Shown here piece after piece: positions 8,094 to 17,494 of a DNA stretch of 64,000 nucleotides. The position numbers and the translations under genes were made by a program. The notes under the pieces are model-generated. The model made no database searches. It was given only the letters and a program-made list of their open reading frames with translations, and was not told where the DNA came from. Every line of letters begins with the position of its first letter. Positions within the stretch are counted from its first letter, which is position 1. Source of the DNA: JAEUIG01 sp046349775 (lineage in GTDB: Bacteria > Planctomycetota > Planctomycetia > Planctomycetales > Planctomycetaceae); NCBI GenBank assembly GCA_046349775.1, contig JAXMBS010000002.1:124001-188000 (forward strand). Reading direction: 5' to 3'.

Positions 8094-9470
8094 ATGAAAC
8101 GCAAGATGTGGATCGCTCTGGTGGCCGCGCTGTTGTCGTGGACCGGAGCGGACAGCGCCGACGCCGGCCTGTTCTGTGGAGTGGGCGGCTACGACTGCTG
8201 CCCGCCAAGCTGCTGTGCTCCGACGGGAGAATACGCCCAGGCACGTGTCAATCACTGCCCGAGCTACAAAACCGTGATGGAGACCGTCTGGGAGAATGAA
8301 GAGTACTGCTGCCCCGAGACGGTGTACGACACCGTCATGGAGCAGGTGCCGGTCACGTGCACCCGCACGGTCTACGACACCTGCTACCGCAACGAGTGCT
8401 ACACGATCTGCAAGCCCTGCTACCAGACCTGCTACCGTGAGGAATGCTTCACGGTCAAGCGGCCCTGCTACAAGACCTGCTACCGCACCGTTTGCTGCAA
8501 AGTCCGTAAGCCCTGCTACAAGACATGCTACAAGGACGTCTGCTACACGATTTGCAGGCCCTGCTATCAGACCTGCTACCGCGACGTCTGCTGCACCGTC
8601 AAAAAGCCCTGCTACCAGACCTGCTACAAGGAAATCTGCTGCACGGAGTACCGCACCGAGCGGTCCACCTGCTACACCGACGTCTGCTACACCTGCTGCC
8701 GGCCGGTGACGGAGACGAAGTGCGTCGAAGTCGAGTGCGGCGAGTGGAAGACCGTCACGGAATACGTCCCCGGCCCGGTGGCCAGCCAGTGCGGCCAGGG
8801 TCACTACGGTTGGGACCCGAACAGCTGCTCGTGCACCTATGACCCCTGCTGCCCCAGCGTGCACTGCCCCGGCCAGACCGTCTGCCGCCAGGTGTACTGC
8901 CCGAAGAAGGTGATGAAGCAGATCAGCTGCACCCGCTACGTTCAGGAAGTCAAGCACTGCCGCGTGCCGCAGACGGTTTGCCACCAGGTGCCGGTCTGCG
9001 TCAAGAAGCAGGTACCCTATACGACCTGCACGTGGACCTGCGAGACGATCACGAAGCGCGTGCCGTACACGACCTGCACGATGATTCGCGAGTGCCAGAC
9101 GAAGCGTGTCCCGCACACGACCTGCACGTGGACCGAAGAGTGCGTCCAGAAGCAGGTGCCGTACACGACCTGCACCTACACCTGCGAGGTCCAGACTCGC
9201 AAGGTTCCGTATACGACCTGCACGATGTCCACGCAGACCTGCACCCGCAAGGTGCCGTATTGCGTGCCGCGTCAGGTGTGCGAAACCAAGTACGTCTGCC
9301 AGCCGAAGTGCTGCGCCCGCACGGTGATGGTCAAGAAGACCCGCTGCGTGCCGCGCTGCGTCTGCCGGCAGGTCCCGTGCGATCCGTGCGCAGCCTCCCC
9401 GTCCGAGTGTGTCCCGACGTGCAGCGCCCCGGCGACCTGCACGGCTCCGACCTGCTCCGTTCCTCAGTAG
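8094..9470 (+). CDS. Secreted Cys-rich 16-residue-repeat protein (planctomycete wall-type)
   Basis: The 458-residue protein begins with a signal peptide (MKRKMWIALVAALLSWTGADSADAG) and by hand count contains about 73 cysteines, roughly one residue in six. Two repeat blocks each have a 16-residue period. Block A (about residues 107-185) repeats K-x-PCY(Q/K)TCY(R/K)xxC(C/F/Y). Block B (about 304-385) repeats (K/R)VPYTTCT followed by a second Cys. The C-terminus is Cys/Pro/Thr-rich. It resembles the Cys-rich 'YTV'-motif proteins reported from the cell wall proteome of Rhodopirellula, so an exported, disulphide-cross-linked wall or surface protein is likely. GAGAGGACCGAAGCC precedes the ATG and a strong terminator follows, so it is probably monocistronic. 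Confidence 0.85.
   Translation: MKRKMWIALVAALLSWTGADSADAGLFCGVGGYDCCPPSCCAPTGEYAQARVNHCPSYKTVMETVWENEEYCCPETVYDTVMEQVPVTCTRTVYDTCYRNECYTICKPCYQTCYREECFTVKRPCYKTCYRTVCCKVRKPCYKTCYKDVCYTICRPCYQTCYRDVCCTVKKPCYQTCYKEICCTEYRTERSTCYTDVCYTCCRPVTETKCVEVECGEWKTVTEYVPGPVASQCGQGHYGWDPNSCSCTYDPCCPSVHCPGQTVCRQVYCPKKVMKQISCTRYVQEVKHCRVPQTVCHQVPVCVKKQVPYTTCTWTCETITKRVPYTTCTMIRECQTKRVPHTTCTWTEECVQKQVPYTTCTYTCEVQTRKVPYTTCTMSTQTCTRKVPYCVPRQVCETKYVCQPKCCARTVMVKKTRCVPRCVCRQVPCDPCAASPSECVPTCSAPATCTAPTCSVPQ
8412..8648 (+). repeat. 48-bp tandem repeats, block A of the Cys-rich gene
   Basis: About five copies of a 48-base unit encode the PCYxTCYxxxC motif. Copies differ mainly at third codon positions and in the variable xxC(C/F/Y) part, so the repeat appears to be kept at the protein level. 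Confidence 0.75.
9003..9248 (+). repeat. 48-bp tandem repeats, block B of the Cys-rich gene
   Basis: About five copies of a unit near 48 bases encode VPYTTCT plus a variable Cys-containing segment. GTGCCGTACACGACCTGCAC recurs with small changes. Confidence 0.7.
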
Positions 9471-9575
9471 TCGCGATGGAAGTTCTCGGCCGCACGATGT
9501 GGCCGTGAGTCGAGTGCGGCACGACGCCGCACATGCGGGTCGGCAATACGCCGACACAGATTGGCTTCACCTCGC

Positions 9576-9610
9576 AGGCCGGTCCAAGACGGACCGGCCT
9601 GTTTTCGTTT
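9576..9610 (+). terminator. Rho-independent terminator after the Cys-rich gene
   Basis: A perfect 10-bp stem, AGGCCGGTCC and GGACCGGCCT, around loop AAGAC is followed by GTTTTCGTTT. It lies about 105 bases after the stop codon of the Cys-rich protein gene. Confidence 0.92.
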
Positions 9611-9661
9611 GGCGGAGGGTCCAGGCTCTTGAGCCAAGAGTAAGCAGTGCTCCGTTATTCC

Positions 9662-9734
9662 CCCTCTCCCCCGCGAAACGCATTGAATTCAAAAGCGATT
9701 TGAACCGGGGGAGAGGGCCGGGGTGAGGGGTGCA
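9662..9734. repeat. REP-like element CCCTCTCCCCC...GGGGGAGAGGG
   Basis: The 11-base arm at 9662-9672 is an exact inverted copy of the arm at 9707-9717. The right arm continues into GCCGGGGTGAGGGGTG, a wording common in dispersed REP-like elements of many bacteria. Only one copy is seen in this window. Confidence 0.7.
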
Positions 9735-9794
9735 GCAAGTCAAATCACATTCGAGAATTCAACTTGCATTGGAACCGCGCGTGGCCGGCTCCTT

Positions 9795-9890
9795 GTCGTC
9801 GTGCTCGTCGTGCCGTTGTGGTCCATCTCTTAACCGCAACCTAAAGGGACGAACCACGACGGCACAACGGACACAACGACGCCCTCCGCT
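9795..9890. repeat. CGTCGTGCCGTTGTGG-type quasi-palindrome
   Basis: CGTCGTGCCGTTGTGGTCC near 9806-9824 is mirrored by GAACCACGACGGCACAACG near 9850-9870, and a further ACACAACGACG follows. The pattern belongs to the degenerate word repeats that fill many spacers here. The remainder of the 9471-9963 spacer shows no gene. Confidence 0.55.
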
Positions 9891-9963
9891 CGTGGCCGCC
9901 GCTGCCTGCCAGTAGAATCGCTGGTCTCTGACATTCGCGATTCCTCTGCCGCAGGGCGTCCTC

Positions 9964-12900
9964 ATGTTGCGTCGATTCTGCTTGCTCCTGACCGCATTCT
10001 GCGTCGCTCCCGCGTTGTCATTTGCCGCCGACACCGCCAAGCCCAAGATCGTCATCATCGCCGGTCCCAAGAGCCACGGACCGGTCGGCAACGGCATGCA
10101 CGATTACGGCTGGTCGGCCAAGCTGCTGAAGGTGATGCTCGACAACTCGAACGTCGCTGACCGGGTGCGCGTCGAGATTCATCTCGACGGTTGGCCCGCC
10201 GATCCCTCCACGCTGGATGACGCCGCGACGATCATGGTGATCTCCGACGGCCGCGACGGACCCGCCTTTGCCGAAGCGCCGCACCTCGCCTCGCCGCAGA
10301 ACATCGCCGCCGTCCAGAAGCAGATCGACCGCGGCTGCGGATTCCTGACATTCCACTTTTCGACGTTCGCACCGGACGCGTACGCCCAGCAGATCCTCGA
10401 CTGGAGCGGCGGTTACTTCGACTGGGAGACCGACGGCGAGCGCAAGTGGTACTCGAACATCAAGACGATGGACGCCGACGTCGAACCGGCGACTCCCGGT
10501 CACCCGATCTTGAGCGGCGTCGGCCCGTTCACCGTTCACGAGGAGTTCTACTATGACCTGCGGCTCAACACCGAGTCTCACGGCATCGCGCCGATCTGGA
10601 CCGTCCCCGCACTCCCCGGTCGCGAGCCGGACGGACGTGTCGTCGCCTGGGCGCGCGAACGCCCGAGCGGCGGCCGCGGCTTCGGCACCACCGGCGGTCA
10701 CTTCTACGCCAACTGGGAGTCGCCCGAGTTCCGCCGGACGATCCTCAACGCGCTCGTCTGGACCGCGAAGCTCGATGTTCCCGCTGCCGGCGTTCAGGCC
10801 CCGTACTACACGCACGCCGAGATCACCGCGGCTCTCGCTGGCGTCGACGGGACGCAACCGGCGAAGGCAAAGCCCATCAAGGTCTTGATCCTCACTGGCC
10901 ACCAGTATCCCGGGCACGTCTGGCAGGACACCACGCCGGCCATCGCGGACGCCCTGAAGCGTGACGCCCGCATGCAGGTCGATGTCAGCGAGCAGATCGA
11001 AGACCTCGCTACGGACAAGATCAACGCCTACGACGCGCTGGTCCTCAATTACTGCAACTGGGAGAAACCCGGTATCAGCGATGCCGCCAAAGCCGGCTTC
11101 GTGAAGTATCTCCAGGACGGCGGCGGGCTCGTCATCGTCCATTTCGCCAACGGCGCCTTCCACTTCTCGTTGCCGAAAGCGGAGGACTCCGACTGGCCGG
11201 AGTATCGCAACATCTGTCGTCGTGTCTGGAACCACAAGGGGGACAGCGGACACGACAAGTACGGGAAGTTCATCGTCGAGATCGACGACCACGAGCACCC
11301 GATCACGAAATCGCTCGAACCGTTCGAGACGATCGATGAGCTGTACTTCCGCCAGGCCGGCGATGCGCCGATCCACGTGCTGGCCAGCGCCCGCTCGCAG
11401 GTGACCGGCCAGCCGGAGCCGATGGCGTTCGTCTACGACTACGGCAAAGGCCGCGTGTTTCAGACCGTCCTCGGCCACGCGGCCGAATCGCTCCGCACCG
11501 ACGGCGCCGCGCAGCTCCTCTGCCGCGGCGCAGCCTGGGCCGCCGGCCGCGACCCGATCGACGTCACTCTCGCCGCTGCGCCGCCCGCCGCCGCCGCTCC
11601 CCCACCCAAGAACGAATCGCAACCCGCGCTTGCAGTTTCGAAGCGACCGCCGCTCGCAGACGGCAAGTTCGGCAGATCGCTCGACGCCCACGCCGGCGCC
11701 GTCTTCGCCCCGCCGCGACCGGAATTCTCGGCGCCGCCGCTGACCGTCGAACTCTGGGCGAAGCTCGATCGGCGCGACGACTACAACATCCTGCTTGCCA
11801 ATGAGAGCAAAGCGTCCGCCACGCACTGGGAAATCTTCAGCCATCCCGGCAACGGCCACCTCACGGTGTACGCACCGGGTCTGGCGCCCGATCACGTCCA
11901 CACGCAGACGGACATCGTCGACAATGCCTGGCATTCCATCGCGATGCAGTACGCGCCGGACCGCATTCGCCTGTTCGTCGACGGCAAGCTGGTTGGCGAT
12001 CAGGCGGTCGCGCCGGTCGCCCCAGCCACGCTGCCGCAGATTCCAGGCGAACTCGGAGTCGGCTCACTCATCTCGCGCAAACTGGGCTGCGGCGGACTGA
12101 TCGACGATGTCCGCATCTCGCGCGGACTCCGGCACGTTGAAAGGGCCCCCGACGCACCGCTCGCGCGGGACGACGACACGCTCGGCCTCTGGCGCTTCGA
12201 CGCACTCGACAACACTCTCGCCGCCGACGAGACCGGCCGAGACGGCGCGAAATGGGAAAGCAGCACAAGCGAACGCGGCACCCCCGTCCGACTGCAGCGG
12301 AAGAAGGACCAGGACGCGATCGACTGGGCCCAGGGCTTTCTCTGGGCGGACGAAGCGTCCCGTCAGGATGAACGCTGGAACCAGACGCAGCTTGGCCCTG
12401 CGCTCGCCAGCATCGTCGAATTCGCCAGCGGATCCGTCGCGAAAGGCCTGTCGATTCGACTCGGCGACAATGGCGACGCCGCCATGACGTACGACACACA
12501 GCGGATGTGCGTCCGTGCGGGCTGGACGGGCAAGTTCCTCAAGTTTGATCCGACGCGGTTCGGGCTGATCAAGCCGCCGGCGCCGGCGGGCGAATTGCAA
12601 TTTGAAGCGCCGCCCATCGACGGTTGGACCGGCGGCGCAATCGCGTTTCGCGGTCAGCACCGGCACAACAACCGCGTCGTCCTCGAATACACCGTCGGCG
12701 AGACGCGCGTCCTCGAGTCGCCAACGTTCGAGAATACTGGCGACCGGACCGCGTTCGTCCGCCAGTTCGAGGTCGCCGCCCATCCATCGCCGCTGATCCT
12801 GCGCATCGGGAAATTCGGCGAACAGGCCCGGCTGATTGAGCGCGACGGCTTGCAGATTGCTGTCTGTGGCACAGGCACGCCGGTCTGCATCGCGCTGGCC

Positions 12901-15900
12901 GGCAAGGGAGCATCGTCACTGGAGGTCGGCGGAGACGGAATCGTGGTTGCGACACTGCCGGACTCTGAGCAAGTCAACCAGTTCGACGTCCTGATGAGTC
13001 GTTGCGACGAGCAGCAGCTCGGCGCGTTTGCCGCGGCCATCCGTCAGCATGCCGCGCCGACGTCGCTCGCGGCGCTCACTGCGCCGGGCAAACTCTTGTG
13101 GCCGGAGACGATCACGACGCGCGGCACGCTCGGCAAGGACGACGACGCCTACGCTGTCGATACCGTCGCCGTCCCGTTCGACAATCCCTACCAGGCGCTG
13201 ATTTTTACCAGCGGCTTTGACTTCTTGAGAGACGGCCGCGCCGCCGTCAGCGCCATTCACGGCGACGTCTGGCTCGTGGACGGCCTCGATGCCGATCTCG
13301 ATTCCGTCACCTGGAAGCGCTTTGCCACCGGCCTGTTCCAGCCGTTGGGCCTGAAGATCGTCAACGACGAGATCTACGTCATTGGCCGCGACCAGATCAC
13401 CCGGCTGCACGATCTCAATCGCGACGGCGAGGCGGACTTCTATGAAAACTTCGCCAGCGGATATCTCACGTCGACCAGCGGTCACGATTACGTGACCTGC
13501 CTCGAGACCGATCCGCAGGGCAACTTCTACTTTGCGCATGGCGTCGAGGGTGTGATGCGAGTTTCGCCATCGGGCGGCAACGCCGCCGTCGTCGCCACCG
13601 GTCTGCGAAATCCGAATGGCCTCGGCGTCGGCCCGCAAGGAATGGTTACCGCCGCCCCGCAGGAAGGGGAATGGACGCCCGTCTCGAACATCGCGGTGGC
13701 CCATGAAGGCAATCACTTCGGCTACAAGGGGGGGAAAGTCACTGACAAACGTCCCCTCGGCTACGACCAGCCGCTGTGCTGGATCCCGCGCGTCATGGAC
13801 AACTCCAGCGGCGGACAGGTCTGGGCGACCGGCAACCAATGGGGTCCGCTCAACGGCCAGATGCTGCATCTGTCGTTCGGCCAGTGCCGAGCCATGCTGG
13901 TGCTCATGGAAGAGGTCGATGGCCAGTGGCAGGGGGGCACGGTCTCGCTGCCCTGGAACTTCCAATCCGGCGCGATGCGCGGCCGCGTCGATCCGCACAA
14001 CGGCCAGGTGTGGGTCAGCGGACTTAAGGGCTGGACCACCCGCGCCGCCGACGACGGCTGCCTGCAACGCGTCCGCTACACGGGGAAGCCGGTGTATCTG
14101 CCCATCGCTGTGAAGCACCACGCAAACGGCATCGCACTGTCGTTCACGGCCCCGCTCGATCCCGAAGTCGCTCAGGATCCCGACAGCTACCACGGCGAGC
14201 AGTGGAACTACCTCTGGTCGCAGGCGTACGGCTCGGCCGACTACAAACCGTCGCAGCCCGGCATCGAAGGTCACGACCCGCTGGAAATCGTCTCCGCCAC
14301 GCTTCAGCCAGATAAAAAGACGGTCTTCCTCGAGATCAAAGACTTCGCGCCGGTGATGCAGATCAAGATCGACTACCAGCTCACGGCCGCCGACGGCCAC
14401 GAGTTCCGCAACACGTACTACGGAACGCTGAACAAGCTGCCGGCAACCAGCGTGCCGGACTCGCAAATCGTCCGCGTACCGCGTCACCGCCTGCCGCCGG
14501 AGGTGGAAGCGTCGTTGAAGCCGGGAATCTTGAACGAAACAATTGTGAACGATGGGCGCCTGATCTGGGGGAGCACTGGCGTCGACCGATTGCCGGCCTT
14601 GACTGTTGAAGTGAGTCAGCCTGTTCGTTCCGTGTCAGCTCCGGGCAAGTTCAAAGCAGAATACACTGGGTACATCCAGGTTCCCCTCCGTGGGGACTAC
14701 ACCTTTACTCTTGAGGGCAGCGGGACCGCCGACCTCAGAATCAACGGCGAAGCGCTCATCACCGGCACCGCCGAAGATTTGAAATCGCTCGGCACTGCCA
14801 GGGTCCGGCTGAGAACAGGTTTCAATGCATTGAGCATGGAATACACGAGTCAAGCTGACGGCTCGGGTCGGCTGCGGCTGCTCTGGGAGCATGAGTCGTT
14901 TTCGCGCGAGCCTGTGCCTCCCACCGTGCTGTTCCATCGCGACAACACGTTCAACTCGGACCTCAAGCAATGGCAATCGATTCGAGAGGGACGCGAGTTG
15001 TTCGCCGTCCTCCATTGCGATCGTTGCCATGCATCGCAGTCTTCGACAGCGGGGCGCATGCCCGAAATAGAACTCGACCCACCCAACCTGGCCGGCAGTG
15101 GGAAGCGTCTCAATCAACAGTGGATCGCTCAATGGCTGATTGATCCGCTGGCACACCGGCCTCAGGCCACGATGCCCGCACTGTTTGATGCACGCGATCC
15201 GGACGCCGCGCAACAGGCTGCGGATGTGGCGGCATATGTTGTCACACTCAGCGCAGCTCGGCCTGACGTTTCACGTGAAACGCTCCCCGCGTCTGAAGTG
15301 ACGGTCAATTCGCAGCAGATTGAGACGGGAGCACGGCTTTATGAGCAATTCGCTTGCCTGGCATGCCATCGGTTCACATCGCCAGGCGAGGTGGACCAGC
15401 ACGACCGCGTTTCACTGGCGGAAGTCGGAAGCAAGTACCAGCCCGGCGAATTGTCGAGTTATCTGCAGCGCCCCCAGCAGAACCACTCCGGCACGCGCAT
15501 GCCCGATTTTCGGCTGACGACCTACGAGGCCGATGAGCTGACCGCGATGCTGCTCTCAAAGAGCACGGCGGGCACTGCGCAAGACGGGGCACTTGCGGGT
15601 GATGTGGAGCGCGGGCGCAAGTTGTTCACAGCGAAGAACTGCGATCGCTGTCATGCGACCACAATCGATCCAGGATCGGCGCCGGCGGCACAACCGATTC
15701 CCCTAAAGGATCTCGAGCGCGGATGCCTTGCCGAATCCGGCGGATCAGCCGCAATCGTCCCCAATTACCGGTTATCGGAAGTCAAGCGACTCGCAATTCG
15801 CAGCTTCATCGCCCTTGATGTCGATGCGCTGAACCGTGATACCCCCGCCGAGGCTGCCGAGCGCCTCATCCGCCAGTTCAACTGCGGCGCCTGCCACTCC

Positions 15901-16515
15901 CGCGACAATGACACCGCGCCGCGACAAATGTTGACGGTCGAAGAAGGCTCCGGCATTGTCCCTGACGCCATTCCCCAGCTCACCTGGACCGGCGAAAAGC
16001 TCCGCTCCGACTGGCTCGCGAAGTTCCTCGCCGGCGAGCGGCACGCCCCACTGCGGCCGTGGCTCAAAGCCCGCATGCCGGCGTTCCCCGCAATCGCCAG
16101 CGTCCTCGCCGACGGCCTCCGCGCCCAGCACGGCATTGCCGCCGAATCCGAACCGCCGTTCACGCCCGATTCCGAGCTGGCCGCCATCGGGGCGAAGCTC
16201 GCTGCTCCGACCGCGCTCGACTGCCGCCAATGCCACGGCGTCGGTCCGGAAGAACCCCGCGGCGACAAACAGACGCTGATCGCCCTCGGCGTCAACTTCT
16301 CCGACTCCCGCGAGCGATTGCGCCGCGATTTCTATGATCGCTTCGTTCTCAATCCGCCGCGGTGCGATCCGGGTCTGCGGATGCCGGTTCTCTCATCGGA
16401 CGGTAAGACAACGAAGATCACGACAGTCTTCGGCGGTGACGCGACAAAGCAGTTCGATGCCCTGTGGCATTATCTGCAGTTGGCGCCGCCGCGAACCACG
16501 GCGAGTTCGGAGTAG
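9964..16515 (+). CDS. Giant secreted ThuA-LamG-propeller-PA14-pentahaem protein
   Basis: This 2183-residue protein has a signal peptide (MLRRFCLLLTAFCVAPALSFA). Two ThuA-like (glutamine-amidotransferase-fold) domains follow at about residues 22-265 and 295-520. Next come a LamG/concanavalin-like domain (about 560-770), a region resembling planctomycete DUF6797-type sequence, and an NHL/sugar-dehydrogenase-like beta-propeller (about 1060-1440). A PA14-like domain lies at about 1545-1660. The C-terminus carries five CXXCH haem-c motifs at residues 1685, 1798, 1893, 1974 and 2087. The assembly suggests an exported protein that binds a carbohydrate and passes electrons through c-type haems. Individual domains are known from planctomycete proteins; the function of the whole is unknown. 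No partner gene is contiguous on this strand. Confidence 0.88.
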   Translation: MLRRFCLLLTAFCVAPALSFAADTAKPKIVIIAGPKSHGPVGNGMHDYGWSAKLLKVMLDNSNVADRVRVEIHLDGWPADPSTLDDAATIMVISDGRDGPAFAEAPHLASPQNIAAVQKQIDRGCGFLTFHFSTFAPDAYAQQILDWSGGYFDWETDGERKWYSNIKTMDADVEPATPGHPILSGVGPFTVHEEFYYDLRLNTESHGIAPIWTVPALPGREPDGRVVAWARERPSGGRGFGTTGGHFYANWESPEFRRTILNALVWTAKLDVPAAGVQAPYYTHAEITAALAGVDGTQPAKAKPIKVLILTGHQYPGHVWQDTTPAIADALKRDARMQVDVSEQIEDLATDKINAYDALVLNYCNWEKPGISDAAKAGFVKYLQDGGGLVIVHFANGAFHFSLPKAEDSDWPEYRNICRRVWNHKGDSGHDKYGKFIVEIDDHEHPITKSLEPFETIDELYFRQAGDAPIHVLASARSQVTGQPEPMAFVYDYGKGRVFQTVLGHAAESLRTDGAAQLLCRGAAWAAGRDPIDVTLAAAPPAAAAPPPKNESQPALAVSKRPPLADGKFGRSLDAHAGAVFAPPRPEFSAPPLTVELWAKLDRRDDYNILLANESKASATHWEIFSHPGNGHLTVYAPGLAPDHVHTQTDIVDNAWHSIAMQYAPDRIRLFVDGKLVGDQAVAPVAPATLPQIPGELGVGSLISRKLGCGGLIDDVRISRGLRHVERAPDAPLARDDDTLGLWRFDALDNTLAADETGRDGAKWESSTSERGTPVRLQRKKDQDAIDWAQGFLWADEASRQDERWNQTQLGPALASIVEFASGSVAKGLSIRLGDNGDAAMTYDTQRMCVRAGWTGKFLKFDPTRFGLIKPPAPAGELQFEAPPIDGWTGGAIAFRGQHRHNNRVVLEYTVGETRVLESPTFENTGDRTAFVRQFEVAAHPSPLILRIGKFGEQARLIERDGLQIAVCGTGTPVCIALAGKGASSLEVGGDGIVVATLPDSEQVNQFDVLMSRCDEQQLGAFAAAIRQHAAPTSLAALTAPGKLLWPETITTRGTLGKDDDAYAVDTVAVPFDNPYQALIFTSGFDFLRDGRAAVSAIHGDVWLVDGLDADLDSVTWKRFATGLFQPLGLKIVNDEIYVIGRDQITRLHDLNRDGEADFYENFASGYLTSTSGHDYVTCLETDPQGNFYFAHGVEGVMRVSPSGGNAAVVATGLRNPNGLGVGPQGMVTAAPQEGEWTPVSNIAVAHEGNHFGYKGGKVTDKRPLGYDQPLCWIPRVMDNSSGGQVWATGNQWGPLNGQMLHLSFGQCRAMLVLMEEVDGQWQGGTVSLPWNFQSGAMRGRVDPHNGQVWVSGLKGWTTRAADDGCLQRVRYTGKPVYLPIAVKHHANGIALSFTAPLDPEVAQDPDSYHGEQWNYLWSQAYGSADYKPSQPGIEGHDPLEIVSATLQPDKKTVFLEIKDFAPVMQIKIDYQLTAADGHEFRNTYYGTLNKLPATSVPDSQIVRVPRHRLPPEVEASLKPGILNETIVNDGRLIWGSTGVDRLPALTVEVSQPVRSVSAPGKFKAEYTGYIQVPLRGDYTFTLEGSGTADLRINGEALITGTAEDLKSLGTARVRLRTGFNALSMEYTSQADGSGRLRLLWEHESFSREPVPPTVLFHRDNTFNSDLKQWQSIREGRELFAVLHCDRCHASQSSTAGRMPEIELDPPNLAGSGKRLNQQWIAQWLIDPLAHRPQATMPALFDARDPDAAQQAADVAAYVVTLSAARPDVSRETLPASEVTVNSQQIETGARLYEQFACLACHRFTSPGEVDQHDRVSLAEVGSKYQPGELSSYLQRPQQNHSGTRMPDFRLTTYEADELTAMLLSKSTAGTAQDGALAGDVERGRKLFTAKNCDRCHATTIDPGSAPAAQPIPLKDLERGCLAESGGSAAIVPNYRLSEVKRLAIRSFIALDVDALNRDTPAEAAERLIRQFNCGACHSRDNDTAPRQMLTVEEGSGIVPDAIPQLTWTGEKLRSDWLAKFLAGERHAPLRPWLKARMPAFPAIASVLADGLRAQHGIAAESEPPFTPDSELAAIGAKLAAPTALDCRQCHGVGPEEPRGDKQTLIALGVNFSDSRERLRRDFYDRFVLNPPRCDPGLRMPVLSSDGKTTKITTVFGGDATKQFDALWHYLQLAPPRTTASSE

Positions 16516-16531
16516 CCGCCTCCCCCCGCCG

Positions 16532-17467
16532 TCACCGGCAGAACCACTTGATCTTATACTGCCCGCTGGCGCGTGACGGCCGCAGCTTGTAGGGATCATA
16601 AGCCAGCCTCGCGACGTGCCCGTCGGTCCGCGCGATGAGCCACACGTAGTCCCAGTTGCCGGACTGATACCGCAGCGGAATCGCCGGCCGCACGCGGGCG
16701 ACCGGATGTGACGCCGCGATCAATAATCTGCGCCGCGTGTACAGATAGCACGACCCGCACTGAATGAAGACTTCGTGCGGCAGCGGCGACTCGTTCGTAC
16801 CGGCCAGATCGTCACACAGTCCGCTGATCCCGACCTTCCACTCCACGCCGCGCGCAAAGGCCTCCGCCAGCTCCGCATGTGAGCCGACGATGACGTCGCC
16901 GTCGCCCGTGTGGTGCAGGACAAGCTGCCAGTCGTCGCGCACGAAGTACCGCAGCGTGTCGAACTGATACGTGAAGTTGCTCGACGGTGCGTTCGTGCCG
17001 TCGTCCCAGCGGTCATGTTCGACGTATCGCGGCATCCGTGAGTGGTCGGCGGGCGGCGAGAGTCCGTGTGGTCCGGCAACCGGCGGACCGTCGAGAATCG
17101 GCCGCGCGATCGCCTGCGCGCCGTTCTCGTTGTACAGGAACAGCGACAGGCTCGGCCGCGGCCCGAACCGGTCCGGCAGCGTGACCGGCTGGCGGAGCGT
17201 AATGATCCCGGCGGCCCAGCGCCCGTCCACCAGGTACGTGGCCCGCATGTCCATCGTTTCCTGGACGAGGTCGTCGTCGCTCGAATCGACGTCGATGTGC
17301 TCGTTATGCCGAAACTCGGAGTAAATCCGCAGATCGGCGCCGCGCGCGATCGCGGCCCGCAAATCCTCTGCGCTGCCGGCGACCGGACGCATCGCAGAGT
17401 CGAGCGTGAGGACCGGCCGCCATTGTACAGGCAATGCAGTCATGGTCTCGGGGAGTCGGCGTCGCAA
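16532..17467 (-). CDS. Hypothetical protein of 311 residues
   Basis: The gene is not recognised. No signal peptide or membrane segment is evident. The sequence is a mix of strands with many Trp, Tyr and Asp residues (VWLIARTDGHVARLAYDPYKLRPS near the end). A possible metal or turn motif, LRIYSEFRHNEHIDVDSSDDD, lies near residue 50. An alternative start is ATG at 17443, which removes eight residues. It begins 27 bases after the stop of the gene at 17495-18184, so the two are almost certainly co-transcribed. It may act on a ligand or substrate with the neighbouring protein. Confidence 0.7.
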   Translation of the reverse strand: MRRRLPETMTALPVQWRPVLTLDSAMRPVAGSAEDLRAAIARGADLRIYSEFRHNEHIDVDSSDDDLVQETMDMRATYLVDGRWAAGIITLRQPVTLPDRFGPRPSLSLFLYNENGAQAIARPILDGPPVAGPHGLSPPADHSRMPRYVEHDRWDDGTNAPSSNFTYQFDTLRYFVRDDWQLVLHHTGDGDVIVGSHAELAEAFARGVEWKVGISGLCDDLAGTNESPLPHEVFIQCGSCYLYTRRRLLIAASHPVARVRPAIPLRYQSGNWDYVWLIARTDGHVARLAYDPYKLRPSRASGQYKIKWFCR

Positions 17468-17494
17468 CGTCTGAATCTCGAATCCTCGCCCCCC

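Noticed and set aside
8034..9557. A minus-strand ORF of 507 codons with Ala/Gly/Val repeats
   Set aside because: It is the antisense image of the 48-bp repeats of the Cys-rich gene. The sense frame has a signal peptide, a ribosome-binding site and a terminator.
10018..11934. A minus-strand ORF of 638 codons within the giant multihaem gene
   Set aside because: It is antisense to ThuA and LamG coding sequence and has no motif.
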